64,000 bases of DNA from Actinopolymorpha pittospori (GCF_014873875.1 NZ_JADBEM010000001.1:558001-622000); one strand, 5' to 3'; positions 8,275 through 17,971 are shown, counted from the first letter of the stretch. Translations and numbers: made by a program. Notes: generated from the letters alone by a model not told the origin.

Positions 8275-10064
8275 CCGGCCTCCTCCATGGCCAGCTCGCG
8301 TCGCACGGCGGCGACGACATCCCAAACCTCGACGAAACCCTCGGGGAGGAGCGCGTCTCCGTCGTCGGTGGACCGGAGTCGGTCCACCAGCCGGCCGAGG
8401 TCGTCGAGTTGCTTCGGTCGATCCACGAGAGCACGCATCAGCAACTCGAGGATGCCGAGGCCACCGGTTGTCACCCAGGTCCCACCGGAGGCATCCCCGT
8501 CCGCGGGTATCAGCATGCTGTGATCAGCGCCGAGGCCGAGCAATAGCGCGAGGAACCGCAGGAACTTCTCGGGAGTGTCGATCTGGCGGGCGAGCACCTG
8601 GTCCAGCCGATCCGCTGGGTCGCCGACGAGCTGGGCATGGACCACGGTGGTAGCCCGGCCGCCGTGGTCGTCCTGTGCGGTGATGATGACGAACGGGGTT
8701 ACATCGAATACTGCGAGTTCAGCGAAGGATGCGTCGACGGGGACGCCCAGAGCGAGTTCAGCGGCCTCGCCTCGCCGGGTCAGCAACTCGGCTGTGACCC
8801 GCACCTCCTCCGCTGCCGGAGCGGGTACGTCCGAGGTCAGCCGGATTCGCAGCCGGCCCAGGCGCCGCGTTCCGTCATCATGCTGGTCGGGCTCAACCGT
8901 GGCTGTCAGTGGAATCTCGGCCAGTGCGCGGACGAGATTGTCGAGCACCCGCTGGTCGTCGTCCACCTCGACAGCGGACTGCCGGTTGTAAGGCTCCAGA
9001 ATCGACCGGAACTCCGCCCCGGCTCCCAGCATTGTCTCGATGCCGAGCTGCTTCCTGCCCCCGACCAGTTCAACAAGGAACTCGACATTCCCGGTGAACG
9101 CCGCCCCGGTCGCGTTGGCCGATCCCAGCAGGACGCGGGCGGTGTGACCGTGCTCCACGACGTAGAGCTTCGCGTGTAGGCCGGTGAGGAGGCCCTGCTT
9201 CTCTCCGGTCTCTGACACCTCGTCAGGTGGCAGTCCGGCCAGTTCACTCAGGACGTATGCGTCGACACCTTCGAGCGTGTCGCTGGGTAGGCGATCCAGC
9301 TCGTCCTGGCGTCCCACGACCGCGACCTCGTGTGAGTCCGCGGTGATCTCCAGCCCGGCCTCGTTGTAGAACGGCGAGACCACCAGACAGCGGGTGCCGG
9401 CGAACTTCGGACGCCCACCGCCGGGCACACCGATCGCGTAGAAGGCAAGATCCTTCGCGCCATCAGGAAGCTCCCACTCGACGCGTCGCAGGTCTTCGGC
9501 CAGGCTCAGGACTCCTTCTCGCCGTTCGGCGGGGAACGGGGCGACCGCGAAATCGACCGAGTGGCGGAGGAGTTCGAACAGCGGCCGGTTCCTCCCGATC
9601 GGCCGATTGCGGACTACGCCGTCCAGGCGGAGGCAGACGTCCCAGCTACGGTCGTTGGTGAGGTTGCGGCTCAGCACGAGCAGCCGCGCCAAGTAGCACT
9701 CCTCGTTGGGATCCCAGTACCGCACCGCCCACAGCTTCGGGTGGTAGAGGAACCCTGGGCGTGGCCGGGCGACTGGGTGGATCATGGGTTCGAGGAAGGC
9801 CAGCAGGTCAGAACCGGTCCTCGGTACCGTGACGTGGCCGGCCTGGCAGAAGACGTCGACGTGTTCCGCGCTGCCGCGTACCGCTTCCATGATCGCCAAC
9901 GGATCCTGCGTCTCCCGGGCGGCGTGCGCCCCGAAGGCGAGTGGGACGACCAGCGCGCTCTCCAGGTCGAGGGTGAAGGTCAGGGCGACGGCGCGGTCGA
10001 AGCTGGCGCCCGGAGGCGGTCGCAGTGCATCGATGAGGACCGACCGATAATCAGGCGGAAGCAT
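8271..10064 (-). CDS. Phospholipase D-like (HKD) nuclease-type protein
   Basis: Two HKD-like motifs are visible. The first is HPKLW (residues 108-112) followed by LVLSRNLTNDRSWD. The second is GLHAKLYVV (about residue 297) followed by LLGSANATGAAF. This HxK...S/G-x-N arrangement is typical of PLD-family nucleases used in restriction and phage defence, such as the DISARM DrmC class. The remaining C-terminal 250 residues look like a beta-rich and then helical domain without a known motif. The ATG at 10064 (MLPPDYRSVL) overlaps the end of the DUF6361 gene by 14 bases. A start at 10100 is also in frame. The 3' end overlaps the helicase start by 4 bases. Tight coupling predicts a stoichiometric complex with the helicase. 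Confidence 0.75.
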   Translation of the reverse strand: MLPPDYRSVLIDALRPPPGASFDRAVALTFTLDLESALVVPLAFGAHAARETQDPLAIMEAVRGSAEHVDVFCQAGHVTVPRTGSDLLAFLEPMIHPVARPRPGFLYHPKLWAVRYWDPNEECYLARLLVLSRNLTNDRSWDVCLRLDGVVRNRPIGRNRPLFELLRHSVDFAVAPFPAERREGVLSLAEDLRRVEWELPDGAKDLAFYAIGVPGGGRPKFAGTRCLVVSPFYNEAGLEITADSHEVAVVGRQDELDRLPSDTLEGVDAYVLSELAGLPPDEVSETGEKQGLLTGLHAKLYVVEHGHTARVLLGSANATGAAFTGNVEFLVELVGGRKQLGIETMLGAGAEFRSILEPYNRQSAVEVDDDQRVLDNLVRALAEIPLTATVEPDQHDDGTRRLGRLRIRLTSDVPAPAAEEVRVTAELLTRRGEAAELALGVPVDASFAELAVFDVTPFVIITAQDDHGGRATTVVHAQLVGDPADRLDQVLARQIDTPEKFLRFLALLLGLGADHSMLIPADGDASGGTWVTTGGLGILELLMRALVDRPKQLDDLGRLVDRLRSTDDGDALLPEGFVEVWDVVAAVRRELAMEEAG

Positions 10065-11292
10065 CGTTCGCCTCTCGGCCCAGTCCGTCGTGGATGTCAC
10101 CGAGGATGCGTCGGACGTTGACCCATCGGTATGTCAGCCGGTCGCTCCCCGAGGCTCCCGACCAGCTGCGGAGCAGCCTCTTGTTGACGAGCCTCGACTG
10201 GGCCTTCTTCACTGTCTCTTCCCGTTTCGCGACCATCTGCGCGAGTGGGTGCTGGGTGATGTCCGTCGCTGTCACGGCGGCTGCCGCGCTGCCGTCGGCG
10301 ACCGCCGCGAGCCATCTGTCCAGGAAATCTCCCAGCGACGACTTCTTCGAGATTTTCGGATTCATGCGGGTCGCGATGGACCACATCCCCGTCCGATCCC
10401 AGGAGGGCAGCCGGTACTCGGCCTGAACATTGTTCGACCACTCCTTCAGCCGCTCCCGGTAGTGGTCGACTGGATACTCAACCTGGGTCAGCTTCTCCGC
10501 CTCGTACCGTTCGGCGATCTGCAGGTTGTACAGGAGAGCGGCCCCGTGGACCGCCAGCGAGAAGAGCTCCGCATGCCGAAGGCCGGTCGCCAGCTCGGGC
10601 GGAGCGGCGGCGGCGGCTGGGTCGGCCCACGGAGCGATCGAGTCCGCCGAAGGCTCATACTCCTCGTCCAGCAGATGTACCAGCAACGAGTGGGGTACGC
10701 CGGTCAGCATGCGGTCCCGCAACCAGGACGCCTCGTCGTGCGAAAGGTCGAGGCCGCCGGGGACATCACCGGGGAACCCGTGCGGTACCGGTGGAAGCGT
10801 CGGGTGCCACATCCTCGGCTCGCGGTCGGTCAGCTCGTCCGCCTCCGCGTTGCTCCCGAGGTGAACGGTCATCGTGCTCGTCGGCTCGTCGACGCGGCGG
10901 ATGCCATACCGACCCAACGACGTCCAGTAGATGGTCGACGGCAACGTCTTCACAGCGACGCCAGCAACGCGTCCGATCAGACCGTCGGTTACCCCAGCCC
11001 TGCGTAGAGTCGCGACGACCTTCCGCTCGTTCTTCTCGACCGCAGCCGTGAAAGTGGAGCCGGTCAGGCCGCGCCGTTCGGCCTCCAGATAGCACCAGGG
11101 GACGATGAGCAGGTAGCGAGCGCGTGTGAGCAGCACGGACGTACCAGGAAACAGCAGCTCACTGAAGGCGTCACGGACCTGACCGATTCCAAGTTCGTCC
11201 CGGCTCTCGGTCTGGCTGAAGAGCTGCAGCAGCTCGCGTATTCGTCGCTGGTCCTCACGGGAACTGTCCAGCCACGACAGGCTCGACCCCAT
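10051..11292 (-). CDS. DUF6361 family protein
   Basis: The 413-residue product starts SSLSWLDSSREDQRRI and continues ELLQLFSQTESRDELGIGQVRDAFSELLFPGTSVLLTRARY (given in outline). That opening is characteristic of the DUF6361 family: a short hydrophobic-charged start, a RDELG block, then the FPGTS and TRARY blocks. No enzymatic motif is known to me for this family. It recurs next to PLD-like and helicase genes in bacteria, suggesting a recognition or scaffold role. It is the first gene of the minus-strand cassette. The ATG at 11292 follows GGGGGGTGAGAC, a good ribosome binding site. The 160-bp gap to the divergent DUF6884 gene should hold promoters for both directions, but I see no clear consensus there. 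Confidence 0.75.
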   Translation of the reverse strand: MGSSLSWLDSSREDQRRIRELLQLFSQTESRDELGIGQVRDAFSELLFPGTSVLLTRARYLLIVPWCYLEAERRGLTGSTFTAAVEKNERKVVATLRRAGVTDGLIGRVAGVAVKTLPSTIYWTSLGRYGIRRVDEPTSTMTVHLGSNAEADELTDREPRMWHPTLPPVPHGFPGDVPGGLDLSHDEASWLRDRMLTGVPHSLLVHLLDEEYEPSADSIAPWADPAAAAAPPELATGLRHAELFSLAVHGAALLYNLQIAERYEAEKLTQVEYPVDHYRERLKEWSNNVQAEYRLPSWDRTGMWSIATRMNPKISKKSSLGDFLDRWLAAVADGSAAAAVTATDITQHPLAQMVAKREETVKKAQSRLVNKRLLRSWSGASGSDRLTYRWVNVRRILGDIHDGLGREANDASA

Positions 11293-11451
11293 GTCTCACC
11301 CCCCGGATCGACATCATGATGGCCGCCAGCCAACGATAGGGCCGATCAATCCGGTCCACTGTCGAATCGCCACAAAGTAAGAGCTTGGATTTACACAGTG
11401 ACCTGCCTCAACCCCCTTTCCCAGCTCGGACGACGAGGCGACAATGCTGAG

Positions 11452-11922
11452 GTGACGAGCAGCAGGGGTGATCTGACAGAGGTAACCGGAAGCGGCCGAC
11501 GCATCGGTCTGGTCGGCTGCGTCAAGGAGAAGGCCACCAAGCCGCTGCCGGCGCGCGACCTCTACATCTCCGCGCTGTTCCGTGGACGACGGTCCTTCGT
11601 GCTGCGGTCGTGTACCGAGTGGTGGATTCTCTCCGCCGAGCATGGCCTCGTCCACCCTGACCAGGTCCTCGCCCCCTACGACAAGTCGCTCAAGAGCGCG
11701 ACGAGAGCTGAGCGTCGCGCGTGGAGTGAGGCGGTACTGCGTCGTCTCGACGGAGAGACGCGGCCTGCTTCAGGTGACGTGGTCGAGTTCCACGCGGGTG
11801 CCGAGTATAGGGACTACGGACTACTCGAGGGCCTGGTGGCGCGTGGCTGCCGCGTCGAGGTGCCCACCTCGGGCCTTCCGCTTGGCCGCCAGTTGCAGTT
11901 CTACAGTGCAGCGTCCGCATGA
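11452..11922 (+). CDS. DUF6884 domain protein
   Basis: The conserved core is GLVGCVKEKATKPLPARDLY, then SALFRGRR, WWILSAEHGLV, and APYDKSL. This set (GCxKxK, ARDLYxS, SAxHGL, PYD) defines the DUF6884 family, whose proteins are about 150 residues long, as here. The biochemical role is not established to my knowledge. I chose the GTG at 11452 over an in-frame GTG at 11398 because conserved sequence begins soon after it, but either is possible. Its TGA overlaps the ATG of the next gene, so the two are probably translated together. It lies between two minus-strand defence operons and is transcribed away from the DUF6361 cassette. Confidence 0.65.
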   Translation: MTSSRGDLTEVTGSGRRIGLVGCVKEKATKPLPARDLYISALFRGRRSFVLRSCTEWWILSAEHGLVHPDQVLAPYDKSLKSATRAERRAWSEAVLRRLDGETRPASGDVVEFHAGAEYRDYGLLEGLVARGCRVEVPTSGLPLGRQLQFYSAASA

Positions 11923-12629
11923 CATCGCGCGCGACTGACCTGGACGTCTTCTATCAGCACCTCCGCGAGCTGGAGCGAACATGCGGTGGTTCTCGACGGC
12001 TGGACGAGTGTGATGGCCGCATGGGCTGGCCGCGCCGCGGCGTGTACTTCTTCTTCGAACCGGGCGAACTCCGCGAGGACGGAGTGACACCTCGGGTTGC
12101 CCACGTGGGGACGCACGGGCTCCGTCCCTCGCGCGCCACCCTGTGGAAGCGCCTCTCCCAACACAAAGGTCCCAGCGGCGGAGCGATGTCGGGGGGCGGC
12201 AACCACCGAGGATCGATCTTCCGACTCCACGTGGGGAGAGCGCTTCTGAGCCGTGAGCCGACATGGTCGGCTGGCATCCGTGCGTCCTGGGGCGTCGGTT
12301 CCACCGCAGACCCGGCCGTGCGAGAGCAGGAGTTCCCTCTGGAACGAGCTGTCAGCGAGCACATCAGAGTGATGCCGTTCCTCTGGCTCGAGGTCGACGA
12401 CCCACCGGGCCCGACCAGCGACCGTGGGCGCATCAAAGCTGGCGCGATCGCACTGCTGAGCAACTTCGATCGCCCCGTCTGCGACGGGCCGTCCGAGGGA
12501 TGGCTCGGCAACGACGGGAGCCCCACCATTCGCGAGTCCGGCCTCTGGAATGTCGACCATGTCGACGAGGTTCCTGACCCCGCGTTCCTTGACCTCTTGG
12601 AGAGCCACCTCAAACGTCAGAGCCCATGA
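11919..12629 (+). CDS. GIY-YIG-like nuclease-fold protein
   Basis: The 236-residue product contains RRGVYFFFEPGE, followed after a short spacer by RVAHVGTHGL and a conserved Arg-rich helix (TLWKRLSQHKG). The GVYFFF...VAHVGT pair is the strand signature of the GIY-YIG fold, with Y and H-V-G in place of the second YIG. A conserved Glu (EFPLERAVSEH) appears later. The protein could be a DNA endonuclease. Family members of this type in actinomycetes are usually listed only as hypothetical. The ATG overlaps the DUF6884 stop (ATGA). The 3' end converges with the 1639-residue helicase gene, only 18 bases away. Confidence 0.55.
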   Translation: MTSRATDLDVFYQHLRELERTCGGSRRLDECDGRMGWPRRGVYFFFEPGELREDGVTPRVAHVGTHGLRPSRATLWKRLSQHKGPSGGAMSGGGNHRGSIFRLHVGRALLSREPTWSAGIRASWGVGSTADPAVREQEFPLERAVSEHIRVMPFLWLEVDDPPGPTSDRGRIKAGAIALLSNFDRPVCDGPSEGWLGNDGSPTIRESGLWNVDHVDEVPDPAFLDLLESHLKRQSP

Positions 12630-12647
12630 CGAGTTCCTGACGACCAC

Positions 12648-15600
12648 TCAGCGGCGGCGCATGTGGCGCAGCGCCGCACGCAGTAGGCCTTCTACCTGGT
12701 CACGTGGACTCCGACTGGCGAGGATGTCGGTGGCGGCGGCCACGAGGTCATCCTCGGAGCGCGACAACCCGTCGGCGGCGACCCAGCGCAACAGCGCCTG
12801 GAGTTCAGCCCGGTTGTATCCCGTGACTGCGCGTCCCGGGCGGAGCGGCGGTCCCGCCTGCCTCACCTCTTCCAGGTCCGGGTCGTCGGGAATGGCAGGC
12901 TCCGTCGTGTCCGGCGCGACGGGTGGAGGCGACGCGGGATCCGTGTCGGTTGCAGTGCGGAGGCCGTTCTGACCCGTGGGCGCGTTGGCTCGAGCACCGG
13001 TACTCAACGATTCGTCGTCGAGTCCGTCCTCACCGTCCTCTTCGGGCAGGTCCACCGCGGACCAAGTGGTCGCCGTCGCGTCAGCCTGCGACTCGCCCAC
13101 CTCGCCCGGGCGAATCCCCCGCCGGTCGAGTTCATCCCACAGCGAGGTGAGCGCGATGTCGGGGTCGAAGTAGAACTCGCTCTCCCGTACCCGCCAGAAC
13201 CTCCAGCCGGCCCGCTTCAGCTCCCGCTCCCGGTCGAAGTCGTTCTCTCGGTCCTCCGGGGTGGAGTGCCAGAAGTCACCGTCGCACTCGACCGCGAGCC
13301 GGCCGTTCGCACCCGTGACGACGAGGTCGATACGGCGTCCGTTGACCTCCACCTGCGGAACGACGTGGTAGCCGCGCTCGCGGATCTTCAGGAACACGCG
13401 CTGCTCGAAGAGCGACTCGAACGGCGGCACCAGCGTGTTGGCAGTGACGTGGTCGAAGGCGTCGTCGGCGAAGGGCGTCGGCGGGTTGAGCACGTACGTC
13501 AGCAACGATCGGCGCAGGTCGGTCGGTGAGAGCAGGTCTGGGCTGACCGAGTGGAACAGCCACATCTGGTCTCGGGCTCGGGAGGCTGCGACGTTGAATC
13601 GTCGTTGCAGTTCGAGGCGTGTGAGCGCGCCGCGACGCTCGGCGATCACCATGGACAGGAAGATCACGTCGCGTTCGTCGCCCTGGAAGTCGGGTGGGGT
13701 TCCGATGCGGAGCTTTCGCTGGTCCCAGTCGCTGGTGTCCATCCTCTCCAGCAACTTGTTGTGGATCAGCTGGACCTGCCCGCTTCCCTGCAGGACGACG
13801 ACGCCGAAGGTCTTCCCCTGGTAGGCAGGATCGGCGGAGCACGCGAGAATCTGGGTGACGATCGCCTCCGCCTCGACCTCGTTGCGCAGCCGCGTGCCCG
13901 TCCCGTCGGTCGTGGCACCGTGGACCTGCACGGCCCGCAGCGGCGGTAGTCGGTCAGCTCCGAACTGACGCAGCGGCACCAACGGCTCGTCCGGGTAAAA
14001 CTGCCGGGAGGAGTACTCGATGATCTCGGGCATGCAGCGGAAGTGCTCGCGCAGCCGGATGACCGAGCCGAACCTGGTGCCGAGAATGTCGAAGAGACTT
14101 GAGTTGGGTGTGAAGGCATCCCGAAGGTAGCCGGGAACGTCGGGGAGGTAGGTCGCTAGTTTCTCGAAGAGCGGTTCGAGTTCTCCGTGGCTGACCGCGG
14201 AGGGTGCGCACTGCTTGTCGTCGCCGACCACGATCACCCGTGGGGCGAGCCAGAGCAGGAACAGCGCCTCGATGCTCGCCTGGCTGGCCTCGTCGACGAT
14301 CACCACGTCGAAGGAGTCACGGTCGGCTGGGACCGTCTCGAGGACCTGCCGGAGCGGCATGATCCAGGCTGGTACGGCGGGGATCGCCTCGGTCATGGCT
14401 TCGCGGGCGCGTCCCTCATACCTGCTTGCGTAGCGGCCGGTGCCTGCTCCTCGCTTCCCCATATGACCCTGGTACGCGCGTAATGCCTGGGCCTGGTGAG
14501 CGGTCATCCGAGACATACAGGCGCCCCATGCCTGCCGGGCGGCGAGTTCTCCGGAGGCTTTCAGAACTCGCTCCGCTGCTCCCTCGAGTTCCGCGTCGAG
14601 CTGCCGCTCCAGCCCAGGCTGGCGCTGGGCCGCGAAGAACGTCTCCGCCTTGCCCCAGGCCCATGCCTGCTCCCAGGTTCCGAGGCGGCGCTGCCAGACA
14701 TCGTCACCACACGTACGGCCGATCAGTGTGGCGAGCGCGGGGTGCGTCGCTCGAACGCGATCGCGGAGCTCGTCACAGCGGGCTTGTTCCCGGAGCTCGA
14801 GGTGGGCGGATGCCAGGCCGCGGAGGCACTGCTCGTACCTGCCGGCATCGCGACCGCCGACAGCGGTGGCTGCCTCGCGCAGTTCGGGTGGCGCCTGCCC
14901 CTTGCGGATCTCCAGGTCCAGGCTGCTCCGCAAGGTGTCGAGTCGTCCGGTCGCCCGGTCGGCTTCGACGCGCAGTCGGACGGCGTGCAGCGACGACGCG
15001 TACGCGAACCACTGGGCGGGGGTGGACAGCTGGAGTCGTACGGCCTCGGCTGCCAACAGGTCCCGGGTCTTTCCAACTGCGGCCCAGACCTCCCGGACCC
15101 GCGCCAACCGGTCGTAACAGTCGCCGAACTGTGCGACGGTCAGCGGCAAGGGTTGGTCGGACGGAATCTCTACTCCCACAAGCCGCCAGCCCCGGTTCAA
15201 CTCGGCGCATGCCGCGCGACCTTCGAGTTCCGCGATGACGACGGCGAGCAGTTCCGCGGACGACGGGGAGACCCCGTCGACGAGTGCCTCCGCCAGCAGG
15301 GGTTCGGCCTGGCGCTGGACGGCGGGCTTGAAGGGGCTTCGCTTCAGCTTGCCGCCTCCGACGAAGTAGTCGTGCAGCCGGCGGGCCGCCTCCAGTTGGG
15401 CGGCCTCACTGCATTGCCCCGAGGGTTGGAACGTCGGGAGCGTGACGCGCCGCAGGCCGACCATCTGCAGCGCGGAGCGGGCTTCACCGGCCCGGGTTTC
15501 GTATGCGGTGAGCTGGTCCCAGATCAGGGTGTCCCGTCGGGCGAGCCCGTCACCGATCGCCCGGACTGCCCAGTCGCTGTTCTCCCACGCTTGCGGGTCG

Positions 15601-17567
15601 GCGGGCAGAGCGAGGCGCTCGACCGCGGCGGCGACGGACTCCGCTGCGGCTTCAAGGTGCTCCAGCGCCTCGGGCCGGCAGCCTGCCAGCTGGGCGGATA
15701 GTTCTGTCCGAGCCTCTCGGGCGAGGTTCGAGGCGGCCGCCTCGGCCACGATGAGCGCCCGGACCTGCTCGGCGAAGGGAAGAGCTGACACTTCCGGGAT
15801 GAGCTGGGACGTCCGGGCTTTGCGCTCCGGTGTCTCTGCGGCGAGCAGAGTGAGCAGTTCGGACGCCTCGCCGCCGTTGATCGGCGGGGTTCCGGCGGCG
15901 ACGTCTGGTAGCGGTACCGGCATCCAGCCGCAGTCGGGCTCGTGCCGCTTGAGCCGTTCGGCGATGTCGGCGAGTCTGCCGCGGTAACCCGGGGCCACCT
16001 CACCGTGCTGGTAGGTCTCCGTCTCCCGTAGGGCACGGATCCGGTCGATGAGGGCGGCCTCGGTGCTACGGGCGTCGCGTCGCCGCTCGCGACGTTTCAC
16101 GAGGTCCTGTTCGAGGAGTTCCGGTGAGAATCCGGCGAACCTGCTGGACAGCGTCTTCACGCTACCTTCGAGTTCGGTGGACCCGCCGCGCCCGAGGTCG
16201 GTCATCGAGACACATAGCTGCGCGATCTCCGCGGGAAGCTTCTCCCGGAGAACCCGCAGTGCCTGCGCCTTCTGACTGGTGACCAGGACGCGCTGCCCCT
16301 GGGCGAGGAGGGCGGCGATCAGGTTGGCGATCGTGTGGGTCTTGCCCGTGCCCGGCGGCCCCTGCACGACGACGCCGTTGTCGCCGCGGAGCCGGGTCAT
16401 GATCTGCCGCTGCTCAGGGTTGGCGGGCAGCGGGAAGAGTGGATCGGCGCCGAGCGAGGACCCGGGCGTGGCCCCCTGTTCCTCGAGGAACTCCAACCGT
16501 TCCCCGGCTTCCAGCGACGTGACGAGTTGCGCGAGTCCCAGGGGCGCCGCCGCGTCCGGGCCGGACAATGCCGCGAGCATCCGGTCGTAGTAGTCGATCA
16601 GCGAGGCCCGGTCGCGCGTGCGAAGCACCAGGGCCGGCGCCGTCCGAACTTCGGCGACCGCGGCGGCCTGACCAGACTCCCACTCGTCGCGATAGACCAC
16701 GCCGTGCTCGAGCGCCCGGTCACACCACTCCTTCAGCACGGACACCACCGAGTCCTGCAGTCCTACGCCCTCGCCACCGCGCACGCGCTCGCGGAGTCGG
16801 TTGGTGCGGGCCGCCTCGAATCCGGTCAGGCCGTCGAGCAGCTCACGGTCCTGTAGCCGGGCCACTCCCGCCTCGAGCAGGACGTCGATGCGCTGCGTCT
16901 CGGCGTCGAGGAGGACCTCGGCGCGGGTGCCGAGCAGGTGGTTGCGGATGCGGGTGGCGTTGGGCGCGGTCCAGGTCAGCAGTCCTGTGGCGAGGACGAC
17001 CTCGTACTCGTCCTCCCGCTGGGCCAACAGGTTCGCCAGTCCGTGCAGGTTGCGATACCACCGTCGCTGGTTGAGGATCACTCGTTCCCTGGTCGCCCAG
17101 GCCTGCCACTCGAGCTCCCAGAAGTCGTAGGCCTGGCGAATCTCCGGGACTTCGTCGAGACTTCGGGTCTCGATCCGCTTCGAGCGGTGCCCGTACTGGT
17201 CGACGTCGATCACCTCGACCGGTCCCGACTGTCTCAACTGCGGCGCGTCGAGCTCCGCGTCCGATGTCTCGTGCCGATCGACCCACCCCTGCAACCTCTC
17301 CGGCAGGTCCGGAGGGGGTTCGGAGATCGGCGAGTCGAACGACAACACCACCTCACCGGCCGCGGCCTCTGGGTTCCCCACGACCTGATCCGGCAGGTCG
17401 GCCAGCCAGTGCACCTGCTCGTACCTGGTGACGTCCCGAACCTGTTCGCGGCGCGCGGTGGCCAGTTCGCGGAGGAAGTCGACCAGCCTGGCCGTGGTGT
17501 CGATCAACTTCGGGTCACGGGCGCGAGAGCCGAACGCGGCCACGCCGCCTCCTTGCTGCTTGCTCAT
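12648..17567 (-). CDS. SF1 (DNA2/NAM7-type) helicase with C-terminal Vsr/DUF559-like nuclease
   Basis: The product has 1639 residues. Helicase motifs are GPPGTGKTHTIANL (motif I, about 400), VIVDEASQAS (motif II, about 1092), VVGDDKQCAPS (motif III, about 1114), GDERDVIFLSMV (motif V) and NVAASRARDQMW (motif VI, about 1325). Around 600 residues lie between motifs I and II. After the helicase comes a PD-(D/E)XK domain of the Vsr/DUF559 type: RIDLVVTGANGRLAVECDG (about 1411-1429), then HSTPEDRENDFDRERELKRAGW. An acidic, low-complexity linker and a short helical tail end the chain. It should unwind and cut DNA. The ATG at 17567 overlaps the stop of the HEPN-like gene. Its relatives in the COG1112 group include the Mokosh MkoA helicases, but the partner set here differs. 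Confidence 0.8.
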   Translation of the reverse strand: MSKQQGGGVAAFGSRARDPKLIDTTARLVDFLRELATARREQVRDVTRYEQVHWLADLPDQVVGNPEAAAGEVVLSFDSPISEPPPDLPERLQGWVDRHETSDAELDAPQLRQSGPVEVIDVDQYGHRSKRIETRSLDEVPEIRQAYDFWELEWQAWATRERVILNQRRWYRNLHGLANLLAQREDEYEVVLATGLLTWTAPNATRIRNHLLGTRAEVLLDAETQRIDVLLEAGVARLQDRELLDGLTGFEAARTNRLRERVRGGEGVGLQDSVVSVLKEWCDRALEHGVVYRDEWESGQAAAVAEVRTAPALVLRTRDRASLIDYYDRMLAALSGPDAAAPLGLAQLVTSLEAGERLEFLEEQGATPGSSLGADPLFPLPANPEQRQIMTRLRGDNGVVVQGPPGTGKTHTIANLIAALLAQGQRVLVTSQKAQALRVLREKLPAEIAQLCVSMTDLGRGGSTELEGSVKTLSSRFAGFSPELLEQDLVKRRERRRDARSTEAALIDRIRALRETETYQHGEVAPGYRGRLADIAERLKRHEPDCGWMPVPLPDVAAGTPPINGGEASELLTLLAAETPERKARTSQLIPEVSALPFAEQVRALIVAEAAASNLAREARTELSAQLAGCRPEALEHLEAAAESVAAAVERLALPADPQAWENSDWAVRAIGDGLARRDTLIWDQLTAYETRAGEARSALQMVGLRRVTLPTFQPSGQCSEAAQLEAARRLHDYFVGGGKLKRSPFKPAVQRQAEPLLAEALVDGVSPSSAELLAVVIAELEGRAACAELNRGWRLVGVEIPSDQPLPLTVAQFGDCYDRLARVREVWAAVGKTRDLLAAEAVRLQLSTPAQWFAYASSLHAVRLRVEADRATGRLDTLRSSLDLEIRKGQAPPELREAATAVGGRDAGRYEQCLRGLASAHLELREQARCDELRDRVRATHPALATLIGRTCGDDVWQRRLGTWEQAWAWGKAETFFAAQRQPGLERQLDAELEGAAERVLKASGELAARQAWGACMSRMTAHQAQALRAYQGHMGKRGAGTGRYASRYEGRAREAMTEAIPAVPAWIMPLRQVLETVPADRDSFDVVIVDEASQASIEALFLLWLAPRVIVVGDDKQCAPSAVSHGELEPLFEKLATYLPDVPGYLRDAFTPNSSLFDILGTRFGSVIRLREHFRCMPEIIEYSSRQFYPDEPLVPLRQFGADRLPPLRAVQVHGATTDGTGTRLRNEVEAEAIVTQILACSADPAYQGKTFGVVVLQGSGQVQLIHNKLLERMDTSDWDQRKLRIGTPPDFQGDERDVIFLSMVIAERRGALTRLELQRRFNVAASRARDQMWLFHSVSPDLLSPTDLRRSLLTYVLNPPTPFADDAFDHVTANTLVPPFESLFEQRVFLKIRERGYHVVPQVEVNGRRIDLVVTGANGRLAVECDGDFWHSTPEDRENDFDRERELKRAGWRFWRVRESEFYFDPDIALTSLWDELDRRGIRPGEVGESQADATATTWSAVDLPEEDGEDGLDDESLSTGARANAPTGQNGLRTATDTDPASPPPVAPDTTEPAIPDDPDLEEVRQAGPPLRPGRAVTGYNRAELQALLRWVAADGLSRSEDDLVAAATDILASRSPRDQVEGLLRAALRHMRRR

Positions 17568-17971
17568 GGCTTCTCCGAAGCGTGAGATGTGGCGTCGGCG
17601 TAGGAGCAGAGCGCCTCGACGTGGGCGATCAGCTGGCGTACCTCACCGACTGTCGGTGTGAGCTCGAAGGCGTGGTGGTGGCAGGCGCCGCTGAGGCCGG
17701 CCCAGGCCGACTCGGCCAGGTCCGCGAGTTCGTCCGCGCGGTCGCGGTCGAGGAGGAACCGGATGCTGATCAGACGGGACCGCATCGTGGCGCGCTGGAG
17801 GTTCGCTCCGGCTCCCGCACACAGGGTCTGCACCGTCTCCTCCAGGGCCTGCCTGGCCAGCAGCGCCGCGGCTCGGGTCGCCCTGCCCTTCGGCATCACT
17901 GTGCCACCGGCCAACACCGCGCGCGCGTGGTCGAGGAGTCCTCCAGCGGGTGCGGCGGTGAGCGCGGTCAT
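17564..17971 (-). CDS. HEPN-like small helical protein
   Basis: The 135-residue all-helical product reads LLDHARAVLAGG, then AALLARQALEETVQTLC, then AWAGLSGACHHHAFELTPT near the C-terminus. The four-helix layout and the conserved cluster CHHHAFEL are reminiscent of HEPN-like helpers that accompany large ATPases and helicases. A clean RxxxxH ribonuclease motif is not visible, so it may be structural or an inactive HEPN. It overlaps both neighbours by 4 bases (ATPase stop at 17968, helicase start at 17567), which places it firmly inside one operon. HEPN is a low-confidence call. The gene itself is secure from its position and coding pattern. Confidence 0.6.
   Translation of the reverse strand: MTALTAAPAGGLLDHARAVLAGGTVMPKGRATRAAALLARQALEETVQTLCAGAGANLQRATMRSRLISIRFLLDRDRADELADLAESAWAGLSGACHHHAFELTPTVGEVRQLIAHVEALCSYADATSHASEKP

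Noticed and set aside
14496..15701. Plus-strand ORF of 401 codons opposite the SF1 helicase gene
   Set aside because: Antisense shadow caused by high GC; no start signal, no domain, and the minus strand has clear helicase motifs.
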